A stretch of DNA of 64,000 nucleotides from Alphaproteobacteria bacterium (GCA_028289425.1 JANQPL010000012.1:186001-250000); one strand, 5' to 3'; counted from the stretch's first letter, positions 1 to 7,918 are shown. Notes: generated by a model from the letters alone, not told the origin. Made by a program: numbers and translations.

Positions 1-735
1 CGGCGTTTTCTGGTCACGCTCCCAATAATCCCAAGGGGAAAGATTCATCAGGGAGTCGGCATAAATGGTGGCGACGTCCACATCGTCAGGATATTTCGCC
101 GCAACTTCCGCCATGGCATCCGCAAATGCCGTGTTCAATGCGGCACGGTCTGCATTGGGGTCGGGTGAATACCTTTTTGAAAGCGCTTTGATGAGGTGTT
201 TTTCTTTATCGGTTGCACCCTCCGACAATTCGCGCGCCCGTGTTACCGCAAGGTATGCGGGCTCGATCGCGTCGGGCAGCATGGGAAGATTGAGGTTCGA
301 CCCCCAGGCAAACGCCTCTCCCCAGAAACACATGGCACAGGTGGGGTCCAACTCCTGAGCTTTTTTGTAGGCACGAATTGCCTCCAGGTGGTTGAAGCCG
401 TAGGTCAAGCGAAGCCCTTGATCAAAATAGCTTTGGGCGAGCGGTACATCTGTGGAAACTGGGTAGGAGTAGTCACCCAGATTGTCCCACAGGGGTGGCC
501 CGTCGGCCGGTGCCGGTTCGTTCCTTTGCCAGAACCTCCAGTTAATGGCGGTCATTGTTTCAGGTAGTTTGAAATGCGATCCATGCTGCTGGCCTTTTTG
601 TCCACACAGGGCGGCCGCCATATAGGCCGGGTTCAGAAGATCTTCGGCGTTGCCTTGCGCATTTTCAGATGCATTGCTCGGTGCCACGAGCGCGGTTGAC
701 AGCAAGGTTCCAAGAACGAGGGCATGTTTTTTCAT
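1..735 (-). CDS. Exported tetratricopeptide-repeat protein, C-terminus cut by window edge
   Basis: The frame is open from an ATG at 735 to the left edge, giving 245 codons without a stop. The start has a good ribosome site (GGGGAGA) 6 bases upstream. The first residues (MKKHALVLGTLLSTALVAP) form a signal peptide. The mature part carries a TPR-like stretch around residues 95-125 (QSYFDQGLRLTYGFNHLEA, then CAMCFWGEAFAWGSNLN). This CxxCxWGEA...G.N.N pattern is typical of a family of large exported TPR proteins in Proteobacteria, usually 500-600 aa, so more than half of the gene lies outside the window. The substrate or partner is unknown. Two big hairpins lie upstream, between this gene and the co-directional SDR gene. 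Confidence 0.8.
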   Translation of the reverse strand, partial: MKKHALVLGTLLSTALVAPSNASENAQGNAEDLLNPAYMAAALCGQKGQQHGSHFKLPETMTAINWRFWQRNEPAPADGPPLWDNLGDYSYPVSTDVPLAQSYFDQGLRLTYGFNHLEAIRAYKKAQELDPTCAMCFWGEAFAWGSNLNLPMLPDAIEPAYLAVTRARELSEGATDKEKHLIKALSKRYSPDPNADRAALNTAFADAMAEVAAKYPDDVDVATIYADSLMNLSPWDYWERDQKTP

Positions 736-867
736 CTATATCTCCCCTTCTGGAATCGATCCGGTTCGATTCCAGACTCATCTCCCTGTTATTTTAGGGC
801 AATCTTCGAAAAAGTGTTAGCCGATCTGTTCGGCGGCCAATGAGCGTATTGCTTGTTCTAGAGTCGT

Positions 868-921
868 GGTTCAGAAGTTCGCAATACAATCTCAGCGAGT
901 CCGGAAGCGAACTTCTGAACC
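868..921. repeat. Perfect 15-bp inverted repeat, hairpin 1
   Basis: The arms 868-882 (GGTTCAGAAGTTCGC) and 907-921 (GCGAACTTCTGAACC) are perfectly complementary around a 24-base spacer. No T-run follows on either strand, so a simple terminator is unlikely. It shares the core GAAGTTCG/CGAACTTC and almost the same spacer with the next hairpin. Confidence 0.85.
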
Positions 922-948
922 TAAAACAACACTAGATTCAATGATTTC

Positions 949-1024
949 CTGGTGTCCTTAAGAATCCGAAGTTCGTAAGGAGCAAGCTGTTTTAATGTAA
1001 CGAACTTCGGATTCGGGACACCAG
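949..1024. repeat. Long inverted repeat, hairpin 2
   Basis: The inner arms 962-976 and 1000-1014 (GAATCCGAAGTTCGT / ACGAACTTCGGATTC) are perfectly complementary around a 23-base spacer. After a small bulge (TTAA against G), the outer arms 949-957 and 1016-1024 (CTGGTGTCC / GGACACCAG) pair as well, giving 24 paired bases. It lies downstream of the SDR stop at 1136 and upstream of the TPR gene start at 735. Its role is unknown: REP/MITE-like element, operator or RNA structure. Confidence 0.85.
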
Positions 1025-1135
1025 CATACAATGCACGCCGCGAAGAACGTTGTCGTTTTGTCGAACCCCAAACCGATCAAATCGGAAGACGATGTTATGG
1101 AGATCTTGCGTATGGCTTTGGTCGGCGGTTGTGGC

Positions 1136-1837
1136 TTACCAATTTTCTCCAAAGGGTCGGATTTCGACCTCAAACGCCCAACTCGATTTGTCTTGATGAG
1201 CCAGATGCCAGGCTTCGTCGGCGATCGCTGACGGTTTGATGTAAAAATCGTCCGGTTGGCCCGCAAACGCCTCCCGTGTCCAGGGCACATCGATGACCGC
1301 ATCGATCATAATAAAGGCCACGTGTACACCCTTTGGCCCAAGGTCCCGCGCCATGGATTCCGCCAGGATGCGCTGGGCAGCTTTGGTCGGCGCGAAAGCC
1401 GCAAAAAAATCTTTGCCGCGGCGTGCGGCTGTGTTGCCGGTGATTATGATAGCGCCCTTGCCGTTTTCCACCATGGTCGGGGCCATTGCTTGGGTCAGGT
1501 AAAGAAGTCCCAGCACGTTGACTTCGAAATTGCGTTGAAGGTCGCGCGGTGAAACTTCGAGCACAGTGCCGCGCGTTCCGCGCACGGCGTTGTGGATGAC
1601 CACTTCCGGTGCGCCCAAATCCTTTGTAACCCGAGCGACGGTCTCCTTCACTGCATTTTCACTAGAAACATCGCACACGTAAGGGTGTCCGCCGGGCAGT
1701 TCTTCATTAAGCGACTGTAAGCGGTCTTCGTCACGCGCCAGCATGGCAACGTCATAGCCACCGGCTTCAAATCGGCGGCATATGGCGCTCCCCGTTCCGG
1801 GGCCAACGCCGGTCACCAAACACACAGGTCTTGTCAT
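1136..1837 (-). CDS. Short-chain dehydrogenase/reductase-like protein lacking the catalytic Tyr
   Basis: The 233-aa protein has a Rossmann fold with the NAD(P)-binding motif TGVGPGTG at residues 9-16. The D of the CDVSSE loop is near residue 56, and a degenerate NNAG region (HNAV) is near residue 82. Where classical SDRs have YxxxK the sequence is FAPTK (148-152), so the catalytic Tyr is Phe. The usual Ser is replaced by Asn/Thr in TGNTA (133-137). The fold is clear, but standard oxidoreductase chemistry is doubtful; it may bind cofactor only or use another mechanism. The gene stands alone, divergent from the glutamate-synthase-like gene at 2047. The ATG at 1837 follows a GGAGGGG-like ribosome site. 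Confidence 0.85.
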   Translation of the reverse strand: MTRPVCLVTGVGPGTGSAICRRFEAGGYDVAMLARDEDRLQSLNEELPGGHPYVCDVSSENAVKETVARVTKDLGAPEVVIHNAVRGTRGTVLEVSPRDLQRNFEVNVLGLLYLTQAMAPTMVENGKGAIIITGNTAARRGKDFFAAFAPTKAAQRILAESMARDLGPKGVHVAFIMIDAVIDVPWTREAFAGQPDDFYIKPSAIADEAWHLAHQDKSSWAFEVEIRPFGENW

Positions 1838-2046
1838 AAGGCCCCTCCAGTTCGCACGTCGAAGACATTGGATGAAAGGCAGTCACAGGGAATATGTGCC
1901 TCTCGGTTTCCCGTTAGAGTGAGTATTAAAAGTGAACTTGTCAATGAGGCGTCATGGAGTCTTGCTCTAAAGGCAAGTTGAATAGACAGGTAAGCGGTTT
2001 CGATTAGTATTTCGGCGTTTCAGGGCGTATCGGGGATCAGGCGCGC

Positions 2047-3543
2047 ATGATCGACATCATCGACTTTCTATCGACCGGCGGATTGTACCTATCGGTTCTG
2101 TTTATTCTGGTGGTTGGCTCCGCGGTGCCGGTTTTGCTGGTCGTCTACATCCTCGACATAACGCAGACCAAACAGGCCATCCGGCGCAATTATCCCGTCA
2201 TCGGCCACCTGAGATACTTCTTGGAGTTTCTCGGCAAGTTCCTGCGCCAGTATTTTTTTGCGATGGACCGCGAAGAAATGCCGTTCAATCGGGAGCAGCG
2301 CAATTGGGTCTATCGTGCCGCGAAGAATGTAGACAATACGGTCCCCTTCGGATCGACACGGGATTTGCGACCGCCCGGAACCATCACCTTCGTCAACACG
2401 GCCTTTCCCACATTAGAGCAGGACGCGGTGGAGGCGTCGCCCGTGGTCATCGGTCCGCAGTGTAAGCATCCCTATATCGCCCGCAGTTTCTTCAATGTTT
2501 CGGCAATGAGCTATGGCGCAATATCGAAGCCGGCCGTGCAAGCACTGTCGCGGGGCGCGGGTATGGCAGGGTGCTGGCTCAACACTGGGGAAGGGGGACT
2601 GTCGGCCTATCACTTGGAGGGCGATTGCGACATCGTCTTTCAAATTGGAACGGCGAAGTATGGTGTGCGCAGCGCTGACGGCAGTTTGGATGACGGTAAG
2701 CTCGCGGAAATTGCCGGTCACGCGCAAGTCAAGATGATTGAGATCAAATTGAGCCAAGGGGCGAAGCCCGGCAAGGGCGGGCTGCTTCCTGCAGCAAAGG
2801 TCACGCGCGAGATTGCCCGCGTTCGAGGGATCCCTCAAAAGAAAGATTCCATAAGCCCCAACCGTTTTCCCGAGATCGGCAGTATAGACGAATTGTTGGA
2901 TTTCATCGGTCATGTACGTGCCGTGTCCGAGAAACCAACCGGGATCAAGCTCGTGGTGGGCGAGCCGTGCTGGATCAATGATCTGTGTACGGCAATTAAG
3001 ATGCGTGGCGAAGAGTCGGCACCTGACTTCATCACCGTCGACAGCGCCGACGGGGGAACCGGTGCAGCGCCCATGAGTCTGATCGATTATGTGGGCATGC
3101 CCGTTAGGGAAAGCCTGTCGGTTGTCGTCGATGCTCTGATCCAACATGGGTTGCGGGAACGGGTGCGCGTGATTGCGTCGGGCAAACTCATAACGCCCGG
3201 CGAGGTCGCCTGGGCGCTGTGTACCGGGGCCGATTTTGTAAATTCCGCACGGGGCTTCATGTTCGCTCTTGGATGTATTCAAGCGCTTCAGTGCAACAAG
3301 AACACCTGTCCAACGGGCGTTACCACCCACAATAAGCGGCTTCAGCGGGGTCTAGATCCTCGAAACAAGGCCGTGCGGGTGAAGCAATATGTGGACAATG
3401 TGGTCCACGAAGTGGGGGTGATCGCCCATTCGTGCGGCGTGACGGAACCTCGCTTACTTCGGCGGGAACATTGCCGGATTGTCACCACGCCGGGCCAGTC
3501 TCAAACAGTCGAAGAAATGTGCCGTCCGTCCGCTGCTTCCTGA
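2047..3543 (+). CDS. FMN-binding glutamate synthase family protein
   Basis: The 498-aa protein has an N-terminal membrane segment (residues about 14-35). It is followed by a TIM-barrel FMN domain homologous to the synthase domain of the glutamate synthase large subunit. Visible family signatures are MSYGAISKPAVQALSRGA, the GAKPGKGGLLPAAKV stretch, DGGTGAAP (FMN phosphate region), and a Cys cluster CIQALQCNKNTCPTGV that matches the 3Fe-4S ligands of GltB-type enzymes. The glutaminase domain of true GltB is absent, and no GltD partner is adjacent. It belongs to the stand-alone membrane-tethered branch, whose physiological reaction is not settled. Length is normal for that branch. Confidence 0.9.
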   Translation: MIDIIDFLSTGGLYLSVLFILVVGSAVPVLLVVYILDITQTKQAIRRNYPVIGHLRYFLEFLGKFLRQYFFAMDREEMPFNREQRNWVYRAAKNVDNTVPFGSTRDLRPPGTITFVNTAFPTLEQDAVEASPVVIGPQCKHPYIARSFFNVSAMSYGAISKPAVQALSRGAGMAGCWLNTGEGGLSAYHLEGDCDIVFQIGTAKYGVRSADGSLDDGKLAEIAGHAQVKMIEIKLSQGAKPGKGGLLPAAKVTREIARVRGIPQKKDSISPNRFPEIGSIDELLDFIGHVRAVSEKPTGIKLVVGEPCWINDLCTAIKMRGEESAPDFITVDSADGGTGAAPMSLIDYVGMPVRESLSVVVDALIQHGLRERVRVIASGKLITPGEVAWALCTGADFVNSARGFMFALGCIQALQCNKNTCPTGVTTHNKRLQRGLDPRNKAVRVKQYVDNVVHEVGVIAHSCGVTEPRLLRREHCRIVTTPGQSQTVEEMCRPSAAS

Positions 3544-3647
3544 TGCCGCAATTGTTGCCAAATTAAGTTTCCGTTAACCACAAAACGACTAGGCGGTGCC
3601 TCAGGGCTGGGGTGCCGTCATTTTTGTTGTTTATGTGAAGGAAAACG

Positions 3648-4727
3648 ATGCTTTCTTATCGATCGGTCCGGCAGCGGATCATCCTCTTTGTCCCCATGCT
3701 ATTGGGGGTGTTTCTTGCCGTTAGCCCCTTGGAAACCGCGCGCGCCGAGGCTCTTCCTGAAGCCGTCAAACACATGCTGGTGCAATCCGTGACGGAAGAT
3801 GGCGGGCGGCACCTTGAGGCGACGGTGAAAATGGCCGCCGCGGCGGTTCCGGACGCTAAGAAAGAAATTCTCTTTCTGATGGTTTTGTACGCGCCGAACA
3901 AAATCGCCGCCGTCAAAGCGGCTTTGGGGCTTGATCCCGAAACGCCGTCCGTGCCTGCGGTGGCGGTTGCTGCGCAGGAAGATAATGAAGCCAACAAAGC
4001 CGACGGGCAGCAAGCCAAGCCAACAGCAGATGAGCCCGCGTCAGCTGATCGTATCACTGAAGACGGACCGGTTGGTTTCTTCTCGACCCGGAACCTGACG
4101 GGCAAGCTGGAGTTGGGCGGTGCGGTGAACACCGGTAACACCGATGACGAGAGTCTTGCCGTCAGTCTTGCCCTCAGCCGTAAGGATGGTCCGTGGACGT
4201 ATGACTTCAAATCGGCGTTCGACATTCAACGGCGTGACAATGAAACCACCCAACAGCGTTTGGTTTCCGATTTGGGGTTGGCCTACGACATCACGCCGCG
4301 GCTCTATGCCTACGGTGCGGCAAGCTACGAAGATGATGAATTCAGCGGCTTTAACTACCGCATCACATCCGGCGGCGGTTTGGGCTATCGGATCTATACG
4401 CGGCCCAGGCTGAATTGGTCGGTGGAGATGGGCCCCGGCGTGCGGATCGACAGTTTCGAAGATACGGGCAATGTTAATGTGACCCCCGCCATACGTGCCT
4501 TTAGCGACTTTGCTTGGGATTTCTCGGAATTTGCGAGCTTCCTGCATGAAGTGGAGATGATCCAAGATGGTGGCTTGACGGTAGACACCACAGCCGCGCT
4601 GGTGGCGCGCATCACCGAACGTGTTTCTGGCCAATTATCGTATCAGGTTCGCTTCAACGGAGATGCGCCGGTTGGCAATGAAGAGATCGACACGACCACG
4701 CGCCTGTCCCTGATCTATGATTTTTAA
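3648..4727 (+). CDS. DUF481 (YdiY-like) outer-membrane beta-barrel protein
   Basis: The 359-aa protein has a signal peptide (residues 1-33, ending ARAEA). A low-complexity Ala/acid linker runs to about residue 130. The DUF481 barrel runs from about residue 143 (FFSTRNLTGKLELGGAVNTGNT) to the C-terminal aromatic residue (LSLIYDF), which is the usual outer-membrane insertion signal. DUF481 proteins are predicted outer-membrane proteins, some of them salt induced; their function is unknown. The ribosome site GAAGGAAAAC precedes the ATG. The gene ends 2 bp from the convergent phosphatase gene. Confidence 0.88.
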   Translation: MLSYRSVRQRIILFVPMLLGVFLAVSPLETARAEALPEAVKHMLVQSVTEDGGRHLEATVKMAAAAVPDAKKEILFLMVLYAPNKIAAVKAALGLDPETPSVPAVAVAAQEDNEANKADGQQAKPTADEPASADRITEDGPVGFFSTRNLTGKLELGGAVNTGNTDDESLAVSLALSRKDGPWTYDFKSAFDIQRRDNETTQQRLVSDLGLAYDITPRLYAYGAASYEDDEFSGFNYRITSGGGLGYRIYTRPRLNWSVEMGPGVRIDSFEDTGNVNVTPAIRAFSDFAWDFSEFASFLHEVEMIQDGGLTVDTTAALVARITERVSGQLSYQVRFNGDAPVGNEEIDTTTRLSLIYDF

Positions 4728-4729
4728 TG

Positions 4730-5473
4730 TCAGGACATGCCGTCGTTCTTCTGCAGCGCCAGGCGCTCTACCGACAAATAGGTGCTGTCCACCCGCGCAG
4801 GATCAGACGCCGTTATGTTGATACCCCGGAAGATGGTGCGTTCCACTTGGCCGGACGAAGGGTGCATGTCCAGATCAACCACGTTCAAGCAGCAGGAATC
4901 CTGTTCGAAAAAACCATAGCCGTTGAGGCCGGTGCCCAAGAGGGAGTTGAGGATCGCCCGGTTGACGCCGCCATGGCATACGAGCAGCAGCTTGGCCCAA
5001 TTCGGTTGTTGAAGAATGGCTTGGAAGGCCGGAAGCACACGCTTCTCAAAATCGGCAAACCGTTCCCCCATGGCCCAGGCGGCATCGGGCTCGTGCGCCT
5101 TGAACATGGTATAGGCGTAGTCCGCCGGTGCCATGGATTCACGCTGCTCGAGGGTGCCGCCTCTGATCTCTTCCAGGTCCGATACGATCTCCAATGGGAT
5201 CCCGCGGTTGCCTAACACTGTTTGAGCGGTTTCTTTCGTCCGCGGCAGTCCTGAACAAATCGCCCGGTCAAAAGGAGCGTCTTTGAGCAGATTGGCCATG
5301 GCCGCCGCTTCGTTTCGACCATGGGCCGTCAGCGGCACAATGCGCGGATCAGGACGCCGGCGCCCGGTTTCATTGTCGAAATAATCGGCTTCCGCGTGGC
5401 GCATCAAATAGATGCGCCGACGGCGCAAATCGTCAAACGGTAGGGGAAGGCCTTCCGTCACACATCGCTCCAT
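4730..5473 (-). CDS. Histidine phosphatase family protein
   Basis: The 247-aa protein has the phosphohistidine motif RRIYLMRHAEADYF near residue 20 (RHA in place of the more common RHG). A second-arginine region (CSGLPRTKETAQTV) is near residue 75, the acid region is GTLEQRE, and the second catalytic His is in LLVCHGGVNRAIL near residue 165. All core residues of the phosphoglycerate-mutase-like family are present, so an active phosphatase or mutase is likely, substrate unknown. A 37-aa membrane microprotein gene lies just upstream on the same strand, with a 14-bp gap. Confidence 0.88.
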   Translation of the reverse strand: MERCVTEGLPLPFDDLRRRRIYLMRHAEADYFDNETGRRRPDPRIVPLTAHGRNEAAAMANLLKDAPFDRAICSGLPRTKETAQTVLGNRGIPLEIVSDLEEIRGGTLEQRESMAPADYAYTMFKAHEPDAAWAMGERFADFEKRVLPAFQAILQQPNWAKLLLVCHGGVNRAILNSLLGTGLNGYGFFEQDSCCLNVVDLDMHPSSGQVERTIFRGINITASDPARVDSTYLSVERLALQKNDGMS

Positions 5474-5487
5474 TATTGTGGAAATGG

Positions 5488-5601
5488 TTAGAGGAAGCGG
5501 TCCGATCCGTCGTCGTCAGAGACCACATAGCGTAGGCCAATTATACCAATGGCGCACACGGCGACCAATCCAATCAGAAATGCAGCGCCACTTATTTCCA
5601 T
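5488..5601 (-). CDS. 37-aa single-pass membrane microprotein
   Basis: This short ORF starts with ATG at 5601 behind GGGGA with 8-base spacing. It encodes one hydrophobic helix (AAFLIGLVAVCAIGIIGL) followed by a charged tail rich in Asp (VVSDDDGSDRFL). It sits 14 bp upstream of the phosphatase gene on the same strand and may be co-transcribed. No family is recognised. Support comes from the ribosome site, the clean membrane-protein composition and the position; conservation could not be tested. Confidence 0.5.
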   Translation of the reverse strand: MEISGAAFLIGLVAVCAIGIIGLRYVVSDDDGSDRFL

Positions 5602-5748
5602 CAATACAGTCCCCGAATACACCCTCATTCTACAGTCCGATCGTGGCCGTCCGCCAGTCGTGCCACTGGACCCCCATGTATTTCGGCCTGGCGCTGCTTG
5701 AAGATCACTTTCTACGAAACGATCCCGCTACGCGCCCGACGCGCCCGC

Positions 5749-6159
5749 CTATTGATCGAGTTCGGCGGCCAGTGATTTCACTAAACCAACGATGTGTCGA
5801 CGGATCGGCTTTTGATCGATCTTCTTGAAAGAGCGCATAAGTTCAATGCCGTCGGCAGTGCTCAATATATGCGCTTCATCAGATACTTTTTGCTGTTTGC
5901 GAGAAGATTCTCCGATCTTCGGCAGGCCTTCGAAGAAATACTCAGGCGGAACCGAAAGAACTTTACAAATAGCATACAGCTTACTTGCACTGACTCGATT
6001 GGTTCCCTTTTCGTATTTTTGAACCTGCTGAAAGGTGAGGCCGAGTTCGTCGGCCAATTGTGTTTGGGTGACGCCAACCATCAATCGACGCATTCGAATA
6101 CGTTGACCTACGTGAATATCAACTGGATTTGGCCCTTCGTTGTCGTCTGCGTATTTCAT
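5749..6159 (-). CDS. XRE-family helix-turn-helix transcriptional regulator
   Basis: The 136-aa protein has an N-terminal XRE/Cro helix-turn-helix, residues about 14-72, with the pattern VGQRIRMRRLMVGVTQTQLA, LGLTFQQVQKYEKGTNRVSA and KLYAICKVLSVPPEYFF. The C-terminal tail (about 60 residues, ending MRSFKKIDQKPIRRHIVGLV) resembles that of alphaproteobacterial stand-alone XRE regulators, which may oligomerise through it. No antitoxin partner or phage context is seen, so it is probably a housekeeping regulator with unknown targets. It is transcribed away from the gene at 6412. Confidence 0.9.
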   Translation of the reverse strand: MKYADDNEGPNPVDIHVGQRIRMRRLMVGVTQTQLADELGLTFQQVQKYEKGTNRVSASKLYAICKVLSVPPEYFFEGLPKIGESSRKQQKVSDEAHILSTADGIELMRSFKKIDQKPIRRHIVGLVKSLAAELDQ

Positions 6160-6185
6160 GATACCTCTATTTTTTTGCCCTAACC

Positions 6186-6219
6186 GCCATTGCCCCGGAA
6201 CGGCCGGAGATGGCTTTTT
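6186..6219 (+). terminator. Terminator-like hairpin in a divergent promoter region
   Basis: On the plus strand GCCAT ... CCGG-loop-CCGG ... ATGGC (6186-6214) is followed at once by TTTTT. It has the look of an intrinsic terminator. No plus-strand gene ends just upstream, since the nearest gene is the XRE gene starting at 6159 on the other strand. It may therefore end an antisense or short leader transcript. Confidence 0.4.
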
Positions 6220-6411
6220 GGTGATTTTTGACTGTTATAACTTCTCGATGTTTTTGGGAGTGGGGATACAATTTCCCCTTGCGTGCACTATAGCGGCGCC
6301 ATTTTACCGACATGTGAAGGAATTCACAAACCCACGAAAGGCCTCGAGGTAGGATTATTTCGCAAAAAAGAGCCCAAGTTGCCTTACAGAACCGCAGGGT
6401 GGGAGGCGGCG

Positions 6412-6936
6412 ATGCACACGAAAGAGCCCGAAAAAGGCCGGTTTTCTCTGGGTCCAATGGTCGATTTGCTGGGGGATGTGGTTGGTTTTCTGAACGATCC
6501 CGAGGCCGACTCAGAACCGGATTGCGAAATCTTGTTTTCCAACGAGATTGCCGGATTTCATTACCCAAAACCTCATTTGACGGGCCTTTTGAGGCATTTG
6601 GTCAAAACTGCGGCCGACGAAAATGACAGCACGGTGTCTCTGATTCTGACCTGCCTGGTCACTGAAGAAAGTCGTGTGCACTTTTCGGTTGTCTCGCCAT
6701 TTGGAACTTTTGCAGGGCTTGGGCGCGACGAATTGTTGGATCAATTGAATGGCAGCCCCGACCGGGACAGCGGCATCAAGGAAACGCCGAATACGCCATT
6801 TTGGCGGGGCGGGACAGTGGACGAAGAAGCCGACCTGCTTTTGGAGCCGCTGCCCCTCGGGGGCACTCGGGCGACAATCGTTTTTCCGGAAGCCCGCATT
6901 GCGTGGCGCGACGGATCGGTCAGTCCTGATCGTTGA
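6412..6936 (+). CDS. Uncharacterised protein, possibly a degenerate histidine-kinase ATPase domain
   Basis: The ATG at 6412 follows GGGTGGGAGG with 5-base spacing and gives 174 aa; an in-frame ATG at 6283 would add 43 residues without a clear ribosome site. The pattern LTGLLRHLVKTAADENDSTV...VHFSVVSPFGTFAGLGRDELLDQL...GGTRATIVFP follows the order of N-box, D-box and final GT-lP strand of GHKL ATPase domains. The catalytic Asn and the Asp of DxG are replaced, so ATP binding is unlikely. This relation is an inference from a pattern only. The 3' end overlaps the convergent Crp-family gene by 17 bp. Confidence 0.65.
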   Translation: MHTKEPEKGRFSLGPMVDLLGDVVGFLNDPEADSEPDCEILFSNEIAGFHYPKPHLTGLLRHLVKTAADENDSTVSLILTCLVTEESRVHFSVVSPFGTFAGLGRDELLDQLNGSPDRDSGIKETPNTPFWRGGTVDEEADLLLEPLPLGGTRATIVFPEARIAWRDGSVSPDR

Positions 6937-7630
6937 CAATATCAGCCAGTCGCTTTGGATCGTGAATGGTGACGATGCCGTCTGCGTGAGTTACCAACCC
7001 CATTTTCTGCCATTTATTGAGAGTCTTGTTGGTGCTTTCGCGCGAAAACGCGATGGACTGGCCGATCTCAAACTGCGACATCGACAAGGAGATTTGAACC
7101 CCATCCGGCGTTTGGACCCCATGAGACTCGGCCAACTCCAATAGGGCTTTGGCCAATCGCGGGTCAAGACCGCGGAACAGTGCGTCGGCCAGCAGCTCGC
7201 TGGTGCGCCGCAGGCGGTGGGTCAGCATGCGCATCACGATGACCGACACATCGGGCTCCTGCCGAATAAATCCCAAAAACGCACTCGACCTAATGAAGCA
7301 AAGCGAAACGTCGGTTTGCGCGACGGCGTTGGCCGAGCGCGGCAAGTCATCAAGAACACCCATCTCGCCGAAAAGGTCCCCCGGGCCATAACGGTTGACC
7401 ACCATGCCCCGGTCATTGGGGGAGGCGAGGGTGATTTGCACCAGCCCCTCGTCGATAAGATAGAGGCCGTCGATTTCATCGCCAGCCTGAAAGATTTCCT
7501 TCTTTTGCTCGATATGCCGTTTGTGCCCCAGTGCCCTCAGCTTTTCCCGCTGCTGCTCCGTCAACATTTCGGCAAAGGCAGGGCTCTTCGGCCCCGCTAT
7601 TCCCATACCCAGCCCCATTGGGTCCTCCAC
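6920..7630 (-). CDS. Crp/Fnr-family transcriptional regulator
   Basis: The 236-aa protein has a cyclic-nucleotide-binding-like beta-barrel (residues about 38-125, with YGPGDLFGEMGVLDDLPRSA), a dimer helix (VIVMRMLTHRLRRTSELLADA) and a winged helix with recognition segment SRESTNKTLNKWQKMGLV near residue 200. It has a single Cys, so no FNR-type iron-sulfur cluster is possible. The effector pocket retains GE..(10)..RSA, a pattern seen in cNMP-binding members, but the ligand cannot be named. The recognition helix differs from both CRP (RETVxR) and FNR (ExxSR), so its DNA site cannot be predicted. Confidence 0.9.
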   Translation of the reverse strand: MEDPMGLGMGIAGPKSPAFAEMLTEQQREKLRALGHKRHIEQKKEIFQAGDEIDGLYLIDEGLVQITLASPNDRGMVVNRYGPGDLFGEMGVLDDLPRSANAVAQTDVSLCFIRSSAFLGFIRQEPDVSVIVMRMLTHRLRRTSELLADALFRGLDPRLAKALLELAESHGVQTPDGVQISLSMSQFEIGQSIAFSRESTNKTLNKWQKMGLVTHADGIVTIHDPKRLADIVNDQD

Positions 7631-7728
7631 CAGAGAGTGCCTTGGGACAATAATTTCACGAATCCGTCAAAAAGTGAATTCTGTAGCGTATAGGGGCGGG
7701 CGAACTTCTATAAGTTGTATTTGAAGGC

Positions 7729-7756
7729 AAAAACCCGCCCCCAGACAGGAGGCGGG
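7729..7756 (-). terminator. Rho-independent terminator of the 41-aa peptide gene
   Basis: Reading the minus strand, CCCGCC (7756-7751) pairs with GGCGGG (7739-7734), plus two further G-C pairs after a mismatch. A run of five T (7733-7729) follows directly. It lies 37 bp after the stop of the small peptide gene at 7793 and would end its transcript before the Crp gene. Confidence 0.8.
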
Positions 7757-7792
7757 CGGACAAAAGCTATTTCGTCTGTATAATGAGTAGTG

Positions 7793-7918
7793 CTAGAGGC
7801 AGACCCAACCAAATCCTGGTATGTAAACCCACCAGCACGCAGATGCGTTACCCGTCGATGCGAGAAGAATGCCGGTGGCAAGAACGCCGGCTGCTGCTGC
7901 AATTGTTGCAAGTTTCAT
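7793..7918 (-). CDS. 41-aa secreted aromatic peptide precursor
   Basis: The ATG at 7918 is preceded by GGGG with 9-base spacing, and the stop TAG is at 7793. The product has a classical signal peptide: MK, then a hydrophobic stretch (LATIAAAAGVLATGILLA), then STGNASA with an AxA cleavage site after residue 27. The predicted mature part is only CWWVYIPGFGWVCL (14 residues). It has Cys at positions 1 and 13, three Trp, one Tyr and two Gly. A disulfide could close a 13-residue ring. A good terminator lies just downstream, so this is probably a monocistronic gene. No maturation or export genes adjoin it. No family is recognised. A lipoprotein is possible, but the residue at -3 is Ala, a poor lipobox. 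Confidence 0.65.
   Translation of the reverse strand: MKLATIAAAAGVLATGILLASTGNASACWWVYIPGFGWVCL

Noticed and set aside
868-1024. Integron attC sites
   Set aside because: The arms lack the RYYYAAC/GTTRRRY core sites, and no integrase or cassette structure is present.
958-1302. Minus-strand frame overlapping the end of the SDR gene and a hairpin
   Set aside because: It runs out of frame through a conserved SDR sequence and a hairpin; no protein-like composition.
5749-6159. Toxin-antitoxin antitoxin
   Set aside because: No toxin-like partner gene adjoins the XRE regulator, and its size and tail fit stand-alone regulators.
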